Source: Linanthus parryae
Taxonomy: Eukaryota; Streptophyta; Magnoliopsida; Ericales; Polemoniaceae
NCBI GenBank assembly: GCA_023055425.1
Contig: JALGPY010000002.1
Coordinates: 136,457,927-136,521,926, forward strand
Length of the DNA stretch: 64,000 bases
Direction of reading: 5' to 3'
Position 1 is the first letter of the stretch. Each line of letters starts with the position of its first letter. Shown here piece after piece: positions 46,672 to 58,450 of this stretch. A program made the translations under genes and the position numbers. The notes under the pieces are model-generated. The model saw nothing but the letters and a program-made list of their open reading frames with translations. It had not been told where the DNA came from and did not search any database.

Positions 46672-48367
46672 ATGATCTCTGATTCGGATTTAGAGAATAC
46701 TCAGAGTTTGCATGAGGAAAATCCTCCTGAAAAGAAGATCAGAACAGAAAAGGGATATGAAGGTTCAAGCATTGATCCATAGAAGGAGACAGAGACTCAG
46801 GGTGGTGATCAACCTAGGTTAGACAAGAAGAAAGGGGGAGAGAAGAAAAATGCTGGAGAAGAAGAAAAGGGGATATCTGCTCAAGAAAGCAAGAAGAAGC
46901 CAACTGAAGGAGAACAAGAGAAGATCAAACCCACTGAGAAGAAAACAAGGGTTAAGCAAGCTGCTGCTGCAACCAAAAAGGGTTATCAAGGTAAAAATGC
47001 ACTTCCTTCATATTTTTTTGTTAGTTCTGAAGTTTGGACTGTGTGGTTGCAAGGATATGCTTCTTCTAAGGTTGCTTTTTGTAGTATGGTTTCGGAAGAA
47101 TTATTGGATAAACTAAATATTGATTGTATGAGGAAGTTAAGGGATACTGCAGTTTGGAAGGTGTTAAATCCTAGTTCAAAAGCGTATCCTAGGTTAACTA
47201 GATTATTTTATCAGAATCTGGTTCAAGAAGTAGATGATAGGATGGTGTTAACTTCTAAGGTGGATGGGATAAACTTGAGGCTAGATCATAGGAATTTTGC
47301 CGAAGTCTTGGGCATTCCTAGGAAGTATAATGTTGGAGATTATCCTGATTGGAAGGAGTGTCTAGAAAATGCAAAAGAAATGTTTTTCATTGATGGTGTA
47401 CCCTCTGGTCCAAAACAGTTGACACACTCTGTGCTGAACTATGAAGCTAAGAATTTTGTTTACAATTCTGATAAGGAGTGTTGTTCCTAGGGAAAACTCA
47501 AGGGAGTTGGTTAGTGATAAAGTTCTCATTCTGATGTATCTGATATGTCAAGGGTTTGAGATAGACTTGCCAACAGTGGTTATGGAGCATATGATCTATT
47601 GTGCTACTAGAACTAGAAACCATCATCTCCCCTATGCCAACCTTTTACCTCTTTTCTTTGAGCATTTTGAGGTACCTGTGAAAGGAGAGGAAAAGATTAC
47701 TGGAGGTTTTGGGTTGATTGATGAAACTGCCTTACATAGGAATGGAGTAGTTCAGACTTGGAAAGGTCATTGGAAGTTCTATTCAGAATTGTCAACGGCT
47801 GAGCTTGAGGAGAATGAGTTTGTTAACCCAAAGGGGGCTACATCAGCAAAAGGACAAGCAAATGACGATTACTCTTTGTTGGTTGAGAAATTTGAAGATC
47901 AGCAGGTTGAGATTGAAGATCACAGACAAAGGTTATTTGCTCTATCTTCTGAGTTCAATTAGTTCAAGGGTTTGATGAATGTGATGAATGGGAAAATGGA
48001 TGTTGTCATCAAAGGTTTGAACTTGGAGAATGTTCCTTCTGCTACTAGTCATGACACCAGTGTTGACTCAGATGAAAGGCTATGTGATTTCTTGAAGAAG
48101 AAAAAGAAGCCAATTCCAGTGGTGCTCACTTCAAAAGATCTGTATGAGCAAACTGATGAAGAAGATGGTGGTCAAGACACAGGTGTTGATGCAGCTACAG
48201 AGGGTGATTCAGTGCAGGTTAAGAACAAGAAGGTGGATGAGATTATTGAGGAAGTTGTTGCAGAGGTGGAAGCTGAACAAGATGGAAATCAGTCTGCTGA
48301 TGATGCTGAAAGTGATGAAGAAGTTGGAGAAGGCTTAGAGAAAGGCCAGACATCAAAGAAGAAATGA
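46672..48367 (+). pseudogene. SIRE-E env-like ORF
   Basis: From ATG 46672 (MISDSDLENTQ): a lysine- and glutamate-rich N-terminal part, a globular part with SYFFVSSEVWTVWLQGYA, RKLRDTAVWKVLNPSSKAYP and HRNFAEVLGIPRKYNVGDY, a frameshift near 47465-47490, then LILMYLICQGFEIDLPTV and HHLPYANLLPLFF, a coiled-coil stretch (SLLVEKFEDQQVEIEDHRQR), TAG at about 47960, and an acidic C-terminal tail ending KGQTSKKK. Total about 565 codons, with one stop at DP*KE, one frameshift and one more stop. SIRE-group elements have an ORF here that has been called env-like; this one shows no clear signal peptide or transmembrane helix, so the name reflects position rather than proven function. Confidence 0.6.
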
Positions 48368-48797
48368 AGATCAGAGAAGACCAAAGCGTTGAACCTTTCC
48401 TTCTATCTTTTTCTTTTCTTCTTTTCTGTTCTCAAGGCCTTAACTTTCTAGGAATATATTTTTGTTTAAGTTTTTTTTTAAGACTCTGAGTAGTGATCCA
48501 ACCTTTCTTCACCTTTGTTTGATGAAAGTCAAAAAGGGGGAGAAATTATGTGTTTTTTTATTATGTGATTTTTGTGGTTACTTTCAGTACTTGAATAATA
48601 ATATTTAGATGTTTTTGTTAATCATTTTTTCTCTGGTATTATGTGCGTTTATCTGTGAATTACTGATTATTTGTGTTTAGATGGTTTGACTGGTATTATT
48701 TTCTATTGTATCTGCAATATGTGGATATCTAATTCTTACAAGGAGTTGCAGGGATATTTACAAAAGATTATGTTTTGTCTTTCATCAAGGGGGAGAT
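48368..48797 (+). other. SIRE-E 3' untranslated region and polypurine tract
   Basis: AT-rich noncoding sequence with one aaaagggggag at about 48531 and the true polypurine tract atcaagggggagat at 48784-48797, directly before the LTR. Confidence 0.7.
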
Positions 48798-50261
48798 TGT
48801 TAACTCAAAGACCCTTAAGTGTGGAAGTAACTGTTTTGAGTGATGAAAGGCAAAGGCAAAGCACTTCTTATACTCCAAGGCCTTGAGATACTGACAGAGC
48901 TTCACAACCATGATAGTAGCTTTATTTTGCTGAATGTTCTAACAATCTTGTGTTGCAGATTGGGAGATTTGAAAATACTTATGTTTTATATTCTTTATAT
49001 ATCTAACACAATTGCAGATGTCCTGATCAGAGAGAATCAAATATGTCTGGTATTAAAATTGAAAGACTGTGAAGCATGTTCAGAGCTTCAAGGCCTTGAG
49101 ATATGCCTTGAGCTGCTGACAGTTTTACAGAATTAATTTGATTCTTTCTTGCAGGGTTTGATCTTTATTATTGTGATTTTTTAATGACTTCTAAGAGTCT
49201 TAAACTAGTTTATCATGAGTTTTATGTGTCACAATTTATTCATATTATTGTTTTATTCCTTTATCGAGTTTTTATTCAAAAACTGGAAATCCAAACAGAC
49301 TTAGTGCTATTATATTTTTGGATTTTGTTGTTTCTATGTTTTAACGTTGTTGGAGGTTTGTTAAACGTGAAAATGCAATCTCAACAAACTCCAACAGATA
49401 TCTAGTAAGAGTTGTTTGAATTGAAGTTGAAACAGGAAGAGGATTTATAGGAACTGAGATCCTAAAATCTCTCATTTTGTTGCAGTGAGTAGATAAAAGA
49501 CCGGTTTGAATTTTGAAAGAGGTGGAGGCTTGCAGAAAAATGAGAGAGGTCTGAAATATTCGTGGGAGATAAATCATTCAAACACACAGACATTCAAACT
49601 TCAATTCCAGATTTCTGGAGATCAATCATTCCAGTTTCCAGAAGAACACATCCAGGCCTTCACAAGCGTATTCATCTACTGTGTTCTTCATTTTTTTTGT
49701 AATCTGCTTATCTTTTGTATATCTCAAACCTCACTAAACCTAGTGGTTGGTTGTTCAAGTGAACAACAAGAGGTTCTTGTTAGCTCAACAGTTAGTAGCT
49801 CATACTAGATAGGTTTGGAACCACAAGCTGTATAGGTGTAAGGGAAATCACTTAGGCTTGAAGATCTAGGGCCGTTTATGTGTGAGTAATAAGAAGTGTT
49901 TGCCCGATCCTGGTGGGATTAGATCCCTCAGGCAGAGATTAGGTCCATTGGGACTGAACTCAGTAAATTGCATTGTGTTATTTACTTTACAGTTTTGTTA
50001 TTTTCTGTTGCACACAACTCAAATCAAACTAGGGTTTATAAGCTGTTCAGAACTTGTTAGAGTTCAAGGCCTTGAAGCTTTCTATTTTGCTTGTGAAAGT
50101 TTCTGACTGTTTTCCAAAATCTCAATGCCTTGGGATTTGAGTTTCTCACAAAGTTAATTAGTTAAAATCTGTATTTTGGAAAAAGTTTCCATACTCTATT
50201 CAACCCCCCCCCCCTTCTAGAGTATTTAGGTCCTGTATTTAGTCTACGTTACACACTTTCA
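48798..50261 (+). repeat. 3' LTR of SIRE-E
   Basis: TGTTAACTC to acactttca. Aligns along its full length with 39551-41023, with frequent substitutions and a few indels. Includes CAAGGCCTTG at 48876, 49089 and 50065, and a C11 run near 50204. Confidence 0.92.
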
Positions 50262-50266
50262 GGAAG
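50262..50266 (+). repeat. Target-site duplication, right copy (SIRE-E)
   Basis: ggaag directly after the LTR terminus CA; copy of 39546-39550. Confidence 0.9.
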
Positions 50267-50636
50267 AGATCTAAGCAAGAGACAGTTGCAGATTCTACAA
50301 CCAAATCCGAGTACATTCCTGCGTCTGGCGCAGCAAAGGAGGCTATATGGATTACGAAGTTCATCACTGAGTTGGGTACGGTTCCTTGCATAGTGGACCC
50401 CAATGCGTTATATTGTGACAACACAGGGGAGATCGCACAAGCCAAGGACCCAAGGTCACACCAGATATACAAGCACGTACTTAGGATGTTCCATCTTATT
50501 CTAGAAATCATTGATATAGGAGATGTGAAAATATTCAAGATTCCAACAGATAATTATCTTTCAGATCCACTTACAAAGCCGCTTGTTCAGCAAACTAGAT
50601 CTATTGGCATACGAGATGCACCAGATTGGTTCTAGT
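50262..50636 (+). pseudogene. Copia-D RNase H end
   Basis: Continues the interrupted copia-D frame: after the AMSRK on the far side of SIRE-E comes RSKQETVADSTTKSEYIPAS, then ALYCDNTGEIAQAKDPRSHQ, HVLRMFHLILEIIDIGDVKI and a C-terminus IRDAPDWF followed by TAG. The C-terminus matches A1 (IRDAPDWL). The AEAEYIAA motif reads KSEYIPA. Confidence 0.88.
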
Positions 50637-50649
50637 GCCAGTGGGAGTC

Positions 50650-52044
50650 TGTTGCAGTTGATGCCTGAGAGGCAATCTGATATAGTATGAACATTGGTTT
50701 CGGCTAGAAATAATCAATTATTATTTATTGAGATATTTATTATAATGAAATCCTTAGAATAAAATTGTTGATTATCTTAAATATCCATAGTCATGTATAT
50801 CGATTAATAGGATGATCACTATAGACTAGTCTGTGCGTAGACTGATATGGAGATATCAAGTCTAACACATGGGTATGCATTAGCAGTAATGGCATGCTAA
50901 ATTGACCCACCACGAGAAGGCTACATTATATTATGTCAATGTCACAAGTTCTTCTCATAGTGACAATGGAGCAGTAGTCCTTAGACTTGAAGTCACTAGA
51001 TACTCTAGTTGTGAAATATCATGTTTTGATCTTGTCAAACGCTACGCCGTAACTGGGTAGAAATAAAGGCGATAATCGGAAATGATAGGAAGCAAGCTGA
51101 GAGACGGTAGTGACGTAGAGAGGATTTTTCCCTCCCACATAATGGGAGAGAATATCCATGGACACATGAGGGATAGAGCTTATGGAATGTCTAGCTAGAG
51201 TTCGATAAATCAATATGGGATATTGATGTTATCTGTATAGATAAGTCTATTCTACGGATCGAAAAATTATGGATTGGGTACACGAGTGTGACCGTTATTT
51301 CTTTTGTCCAATCCAGATATGGAGACAAAGGGACAATAGAACGCGGTGACATTGGGCACATGGTTTGTCGGATCACGGACTATTTCTATTAGTTGGTTAG
51401 CATAGGTGTGTTGCTAGACACCGCTCTATGTTGGTAATTGTTACGAACAACTTGATAGAAACCTATGGTGTTACATAACTTATGGATTAAATTGGATGCG
51501 GATATTAATTAATCGGACTAATTAGTTAAAAGGATCAAAACGCAACCACATGCAAAGTTAGTTGGACTAAGTTACAAGGTGGGCTAATCAGTGTATGAAC
51601 ATGATTAGTATTGGGCAAGATTGTAGTTAAAAAAGACTTAACTATAAAAGGGAAACCCAAGATTATTATTTCTGAAGTGTTGTCATTAGGAGAAATAAGA
51701 GAGCAGGGAGATAGACACCAATAAGGAGCCGCCCCCTTGTCGTCAGCCTCAACCCGTCGGCCTCACCAAGTTGTTCGGCCACATGGTTGCTCTGTTTTGC
51801 GTGATCCTTTCGCCTCCCTCTTCAACGTAGCTATCACAAGACGCTAAGGGGATTCCTACTTGAAATACTAGGTGTGGATACTCTTAGAGACGACGACACA
51901 ATTCTTCTTAGTGATCTCACAAATCAACAAGGTTCGCAGTTCTTCCTTTATCACGTAATGATAGCTTGCCTGTGATCCGTGGAGGGATTTGATCAGGAAT
52001 AAATTATTGTTATTCCATAGCATAACCTTCATCAAAAACCTATA
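50650..52044 (+). repeat. Copia-D LTR, shared by two internal regions
   Basis: Starts TGTTGCAGTTGATGCC after polypurine-like ccagtgggagtc and ends aacctata (expected CA). It is preceded by a pol end and polypurine tract, and followed by a primer site (gtggcatcagagccac, 52045-52060) and a leader plus gag. So it acts as a 3' LTR to the left and a 5' LTR to the right. TATA-like tataaaag lies at 51643-51650. Confidence 0.8.
51643..51650 (+). promoter_or_regulatory. TATA box in copia-D LTR
   Basis: tataaaag about 400 bp before the LTR end, the same relative position as in the other copia LTRs. Confidence 0.55.
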
Positions 52045-53642
52045 GTGGCATCAGAGCCACATAGCGTAGCGCATAACGTGATTTACGTTTCCGTTTTATC
52101 AGTTTTACACCGTAGCGTTAAATTTTGCGAAAAACTGATATTGGCATAATGATGCAAATTGAATATGATTCAATAGGGAATGCGCTAATTTTACATATCG
52201 TGTTAAAATTAGCGAATTTCATTCACATATGATGTGGGTTGTGGTGATTTGAAAATCTAGGGTTTGGGCACAATTGCGGGAAAATGTGTTTTTCACTACA
52301 ATTGAGAATCTGCCTTCAAGGAAAGGGGATTTTTTTGGAAATTAGACATGGGGTCTTCTTCCAAGGTGACCAACCCCTTCCCCTTTGCGCGCAGACTTGG
52401 GTCGACCACCCGGCGGCTCAGGCCAGCGGCCGGTTTGACCAAGCTGCTTCGTCCGACCAGTGTGGGCTTTGTCTGACGGGTCCTTGTGGTTCGACCAATA
52501 AGGATTTGTGAGATCACTTTAACCATTTTAACACTAGAAATTGCATATGCAACTAAAATTTCCAAGAGCATTAAAATTGGATTTTAACTCTATTACGTGT
52601 TTATCGCATGGTGGTTGGATGTCGTCTAGGTTCTGGACGTTTATTTTGTGATTTGTTTTGATTTTGGTTTTGAATGTAATTATTGTAATTACTTTACGGT
52701 CTGCGTGTCGTCTTCTCTCTCACCTCTGAGGTCTCTCCATTTAGTTTCGATGCTAGCTAGAATTTGATAGATAGAATATAGTCAAGGCACGAAGAAAAAG
52801 ATCAAAGACTAAAGAAAACCACAAGACACTGAATACCCACAAGCTAAGGACGCATGGACTAACGATAGAGGCACATAGATATGAGCTTGTCACTTTAGGG
52901 CTTATAGATATTCTCATTGGCTTGGGAATATCTTAGTTTTAGTGGCCACATCCATACCACATTTTATTTATTTATTGTCTTGTTTTGGTATATGGTGGAT
53001 GCATGCATAACGTAACAAGATAATAATAAAACAGTTAGATATTTTATTTTGGATTGCCTAATCCAAATAAGTAGATCAGTTGATATGAACAACATAATTT
53101 AAATTCACAACAAATCCATCAAAGTAAAATATTGAGTTTTGCCTTCTCTTTCTTAAACATTCGTCATGATCAAGGTCTATTGAGTTCGGGCTTTCCAGAG
53201 CAAGGCGACTTAATTCACCATGATGTGAAGCGAGGGCACAAGCTAGTAATGTGCGATTGTTTGAAATAAGAGGTTGAACGCAACTAAGATACTTCAATAG
53301 GATTGAAAACTTAGAGGCGAGGCAATTAGGAGTTATCTATGGGATATATAAAGAATAAGGAGTTATTCGCCTAATTGACTCAAGAGTTGCATATGATGCA
53401 ATTGGAAATAGTTCCTACCTAAATAACTAACTTTTTGATGACTTGCCAAAGCAAACTCAAGAAGAGGTGAATATGGATCTTGGCCAACTAGAAAGTAAAT
53501 GATATTTTCCGCATTAATGGTGGGGGCTGTTAATCCGAGAAAAATAGTGGAAGCTATTTTTAATAATCTAGCCAATGTTAAATGTAGTTAATTGTTCAAA
53601 AATACTAAAACATGGATATTTTTCATTTTGTAGAATTCCAAT
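52045..53642 (+). other. Leader of the copia-D downstream copy
   Basis: Primer site (one mismatch, TGGCATCAGAGCC), then a long noncoding leader homologous to those of A1, A2 and B. The 3' splice-like end is kept: TACTAAAAC at 53603-53611 and TTTTGTAG to 53633. The GTGAGT donor is not recognisable here. The leader inverted repeat is degraded. The antisense ORF is at 53363-53575. Confidence 0.65.
53363..53575 (-). other. Conserved antisense leader ORF, 70 aa, in copia-D copy
   Basis: Starts 67 nt from the position of the gag start, on the opposite strand: MARLLKIASTIFLGLTAPT, INAENIIYF, LLEFALASHQKVSYLGRN. Fourth member of the series (see 7223, 28134, 58111). Open throughout although the neighbouring gag is heavily mutated. 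Confidence 0.3.
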
Positions 53643-55456
53643 CGCAAACAATTAACAATAAACATCGACTTCATCCCTGCTTTCTGTCCTTGAGAAGGAC
53701 AAATGTTTTGGAATCAATTTTCTAGACTGGTACATAAACTTGAGAATTGTTCTCAATCAAGAAAATAAGCTATACACTCTAGAGCTGCCTATTCCAAAGG
53801 AGCCACCTGCTAATGCTACTGCTGCCGAAAGGAAGGCACATCAGAAGATCGTTGATGACTCTTCTAGTGTGACTTGCCTTATACTTTATACCATGAATTA
53901 TGAGCTTGCAACATGAGAACATGGAGGCGTATGATATGATCATACATTTGAGATAGCTCTTCATAGAGAAAGCAAGGCATGAGCGGCTTGAAGTTTCTAA
54001 ACCACTGTTCAAGGGTCATCTGCCAGATGGGAACCCAGTCGGGCCTCATGTACTCTGCATGATCGGGTACATAGAGAGTCTCGAGAGGTTAGGCTTCACA
54101 TTCAGCCAAAAGTTGGCTACAGATCTCATCCTGCAATCTTTTCTGGAAATTTATAGTCAGTTCATTATGAACTACAATATGAATGAGATCAACAAGACTC
54201 TGCCAGATTTTCTCAATATGTTGATAACCGCTGGACAAAGCATTAACAAAGGCAAGGGCATGACCATTATGACGGTCAATAAAGGAAGGAGCGAGCGAGT
54301 TTCTTCGACCTCCAAAGGGAAGAGCAAGGCAGTTGCAAAACCCAAGGAAGTTTCCTTAAAGCCTGCTGGTGGGGTATCTAAGGGTGCATGACACTATTGT
54401 AGTCAGACTGGCCACTGTAAGAGGAATTGTCCAAAATATCTTGAAGATAAAAGGCTTGGAATAGTGATTCCACCACCACCTGGTATTTTTGTTATAAACG
54501 TTAATTTGTCTATCTCTTCATCTTGGGTATTGGATACTGGATGTGGATCTCACATTTCTCAAAATGTGTCGGATCTAAAGAGAAGCAGACGACTGGCTAA
54601 AGGGGAGATAGACTTGCGCGTAGGGAATGGAGCAAGAGTTGTTGCATTAGTCGTAGGCGTTTATCTGTTATCTTTACCTTCATGATTTTTTTAGAATTAG
54701 ACAATTGTTATTATGTGCATGCTATGAGCAGAAACATTATTTTTATTTCCTGTTTGGACGAGAAAGGTTTTTCTCGTCACAATAAAGGACAAATGTTGCT
54801 CCATTTATTTCGATAGTATGATTATTGTAATGCAATTTTGTCTGATGGATTATATGTCCTTGATCTAAGTAATTCCGTCTATAAAATAAATACCAAGAGG
54901 ATTAAAACTAGTGATTTAAATCCTACTTATCTATGGCACTATAGTTTAGGCCACATAAATGAGAAACGTATTTCCAGACCTCATAACTAAGTCTCCTTTC
55001 AGGAAGAAAGGTGAGAGGACTAGGGAGAAGTTGGCATTCATACATATTGATGTGTGTGGATCATTTTCAACTCGGGCCAGACGTGGTTATCTTTACTTCA
55101 TTATGTTTAGTGATGCCTTCAGTAGATATGGATTGTATACCTTGTGAAGTCCAAATTCGAATCTTTTGAAAAGTTCAAAGAACTTAAGAATGAAGTAGAG
55201 AATCAACTTTGCAAGAGTATTAAGGCTCTACAATCGGATTTTAGAGGAGAATACATAAGCCAAAAGTTTTACGACTATCTTAGAGAGTGTGGGATCTTGG
55301 CCAAACTCACTCCACCCGGAACACCACAGTGGAATGGCATGTCTGAGAGGAGGAATCGCACCCTGTTGCACATGGTGCGATATATGATGTGTCAGACAAA
55401 TCTTACATTATCATTTTAGGGACAAACCATATTAAGTGCAGCTTTTACCCTTAACA
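53643..55456 (+). pseudogene. Copia-D downstream copy gag-pol, truncated
   Basis: The gag start is lost (ATGGC reads tcgca at about 53642). Gag parts: RLGFTFSQKLATDLILQSF, MNYNMNEINKTLPDFLN, then a zinc knuckle with first Cys lost (HYCSQTGHCKRNC). Protease: WVLDTGCGSHIS near 54530. Integrase: FIHIDVCGSF, FSDAFSRYGL, LQSDFRGEYISQ, and PQWNGMSERRNRTLLHM. Many stops and frameshifts. It ends at about 55456 within LSAAFTLNM, where the next LTR starts. Confidence 0.85.
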
Positions 55457-56866
55457 TGTTGGAATTGATGCCCTAGAGGCAAGCTTATTTAGTATGAACA
55501 TTATATTTGACTAGAACATTCATTGTATTATTTATGGAAATATTTAATATAACGAAGTCCTTAGATTACATATGTCTTTTTATCTTAAATACCCCTAGTC
55601 AATTATATTAATTCATTGGACGATTAACTATAGACTAGTATGTGAATAGATTGATATGGAGCTATCAAGTCTAGCACATGGATATGCAGTAGGAGTAATG
55701 GCATACTGAATTTATCCACAACGAGAATGCTACATACAAGTTACGTAAGGTCACAAGTTCTTCTCATAGTGACAACGAAATTGTCATCCTTAGACTTGAA
55801 GTCACTAGATCCTCTATTTGTGGAATATTGTGTTTTGATATCGTTAAACGCTACACCGTAATTGGGTAGTAATAAAGGCGCATATCAGACACAATAGGAA
55901 GCATCTTAGAGATGGTAGTGATGCAGATAGAATTTTTTCCTCCCACATAACGGGAGAAAATATCCGCAGCCACTCGATGGGTAGTGCTTATAGAATGTGT
56001 GTCCTGAATCAGATAAATAAATATGGGATTTTGATGTTATCTGCATAGATAAGACTATTCCCAATATCGAGAAACTATGGATTGGATATACGAGTGTGAC
56101 TTGTATGTCTCTTGTTCAATCCGGATATCGAGACAAAGGGATGAGATAATATAGTCACAAGATTTCATCGGATAACTGACTATTTCTATTATTTGGGTGG
56201 CATGGATGTGTGGCTAGACACCGCTCCATGTTAGTAATCGTTACTACCAACTAAGTAGGAACCTACGGGGTCACATGCCATATGGATCAAACTAGACTTG
56301 GGAATTAATGAATATTATTAATTGAATAGAAGGATCAATAGCAAACTACTTGCAAACTTAGTAGGACTAATTTTCTAGCTGGACTAATTCATGTACGGAC
56401 ATGATTAGGATTGGGGCTTTATGCAGTTAATAAAGAGTAATTAACTATCTAAAGAGCACTCCTAGCTTATTTTTCTTACTAATCATCAATATCCTACAAT
56501 TATTAAGAGAGAACAAAGCAAGGAGAGAGAACAACATAAGAGGGCCGAAACCCCTAGTCTCGTCCCCTACCCTGTCGGCCACCAAAGAGAGGCGCGACCT
56601 CCTCTCTTGGTTCGTTTGTGTGATTCTTCTTCTTCCTCCTTCTAGAACATCGGATTGGAAGGAATCTAGACTTGAACCTAGGCGTGGATAATCCGTAGAG
56701 ACGTGAACACTATTTTGCGTGTGAAGTCATCCAAGAAGACAAACAAGGTATTTGATACAAAATCCTTTACTATCATTATGATGTCTGGTCTTGTGATCCT
56801 TGGAGGGTCTTGTGCGGATATTTATTTTGTTTTATTTCGCTGCGTAATCCGTTACAAAACCGTACA
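55457..56866 (+). repeat. 5' LTR of copia-C
   Basis: TGTTGGAATTGATGCCC to cgtaca; followed by primer site TGGTATCAGA (56868-56877). It is a relative of the copia-A LTRs in the opposite orientation (those start TGTTGGAATAGATGCC on the minus strand). A clean TATA box is not seen (tatctaaag around 56445). Confidence 0.85.
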
Positions 56867-58450
56867 GTGGTATCAGATTCGCAGGTCACAGAGCATATCG
56901 TAGTTAATGTGTTGATTTTGTGAGTTTTACACCTTAATTGTTAATTGATCGCGTAAAACTTAATAATTGGCATATTGATGCAAGCTGAATTGGATTCAGT
57001 ACGTAATTGAAACTTTTGGATCTTAAGAAACTAGGGTTTTCCCAAAACTTGGAAACAACCATGCTTGGGAAAGAAGGAAGGAATAGGGAAGGAAACAAAA
57101 AAAGCTGAAACCCTAGTTGTCCCCCCCCCCCCCCCCCCGCCCCCCTTCCTTCCGCGGAAAGGAATGCCACTGCCACAAGGCCGGACCGGCCTAGGCCCGC
57201 GGTTGGACCGTGCGGCCTAGGGCCGATCGGCCCAGTGGCTTGTGGCGGTCCATTGGGGATTTAGCCCTGTTTTGGTGGGCCCTCTTTGACCGTTTTGACC
57301 CTTGTAGATCCAAAACAACTAAAATTGATAAACCGCTTTAAAATTGGATTTTAACTGTTTATATGATATTCTCATGGTTGTTGGATATGGCCTTAGGTGT
57401 GGATGTTGTGATTGTTTTATTTTGTGGTTTGGTTTTATTGTAATAATTAATGTAATAGTTAATTAGGTTTTACGGCCTGCGAGCCGGTCTTCTTCTCAAC
57501 TTGTGAGATCTCTCTATTTATTATAGATGCTAGCTAGAATAAGAAAGATTTCATGATAGCCAAGACATGAAGAATAAGCCTAAAGAATAGAAGAAACCAC
57601 AAGATTGCGGGATTCCACAAAGCTATGGAGCATGGACAAAAAGATGGAGGAACATGCATATGAGCTTGCTATTTTAGGGTTCATATATGTTCTCATTGGC
57701 TTGGGAATATCTTATTTTAGAGGCCATATCCCTAACACGGTTAGTTTTCAATTTTGTGGTTGTTTAATTTATTGTCTTGTTATTTATTTTTGGTGTACGG
57801 ATGATATAAGAAAAATTGGTTACAAGATATTACAACCCGGATGTTTTATTGTGAGTTTTCCCAACTCAAATAAGTAGATCAGTTGATATGGATCAACAGA
57901 ACAATTATAATTGAAAGGAAAATCTCTCAAATTTAATTATTGCGTTTTGCCTTCAAGTTACCTCAACACTCATCATGATCATGATTTACCAAGCTTGTGC
58001 ATGCCAATGCAAGGTGACTTGATTCATCATGACGTGATGCGATGGCACAAGATAGTAATGTGCAATTATTGGAGTAAGAGGTTGGACGCAACTAGGTAAT
58101 TTTAATAAGATTAAAAGCCTAGAAGCAACCAATTGGGATTATCTATGGGATAGATAAATAACGAGTTATTTCTCCCATTTAACCAAGAGTTGCATGGGAT
58201 GCAATTGGAATTGTTCCTACCTAAATAACTAAATTTTGGGTGTCTTGCCAAAGCAAGCTTAAAAGGAAGTGAAATATGGATCTTGGCCCCACTAGAAAAT
58301 ATAATGATATTTTCCGCATTAACATTGAGGGTTATTAATGTGAGAAAAATAGTGGGAGCTATGTTTAATAATCTAGCCATTATCAAATGTATTTATTTGT
58401 TCACAAAATACTAAAACTTGTATATTTCTCATTTTGTAGTATTCAATCCA
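56867..58450 (+). other. Copia-C leader
   Basis: Primer site, then noncoding leader. Contains an 18-base C run (57121-57138), a GC-rich block (57175-57245), the leader inverted repeat (57382-57394 with 57722-57731, 10 bp paired), TACTAAAAC at 58409-58417 and TTTTGTAG ending at 58439. No GTGAGT donor like that of A1 was found. Confidence 0.65.
58111..58386 (-). other. Conserved antisense leader ORF, 91 aa, in copia-C
   Basis: Best preserved of the series. From the second Met (58380): MARLLNIAPTIFLTLITLN, VNAENIIIFSSG, LPFKLALARHPKFSYLGRN, SNCIP. Starts 70 nt from the gag ATG, divergently. The hydrophobic N-terminus followed by VNA-E looks like a signal peptide. Function unknown. Confidence 0.35.

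Larger units (their letters stand above)
39551..50261 (+). mobile_element. SIRE-like Ty1/copia element E, complete but decayed
   Basis: 10.7 kb: LTR, initiator-Met primer site, gag, pol, an extra env-like ORF, polypurine tract, LTR. The matching 5-bp duplication and intact copia-D reading frame across the empty site prove a single insertion. The large gag with two zinc knuckles, motifs such as GYSDADFAGYKVDKKSTSG, and an ORF between pol and 3' LTR are those of the SIRE group. The LTRs differ at many positions, so the insertion is not recent. Confidence 0.92.
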
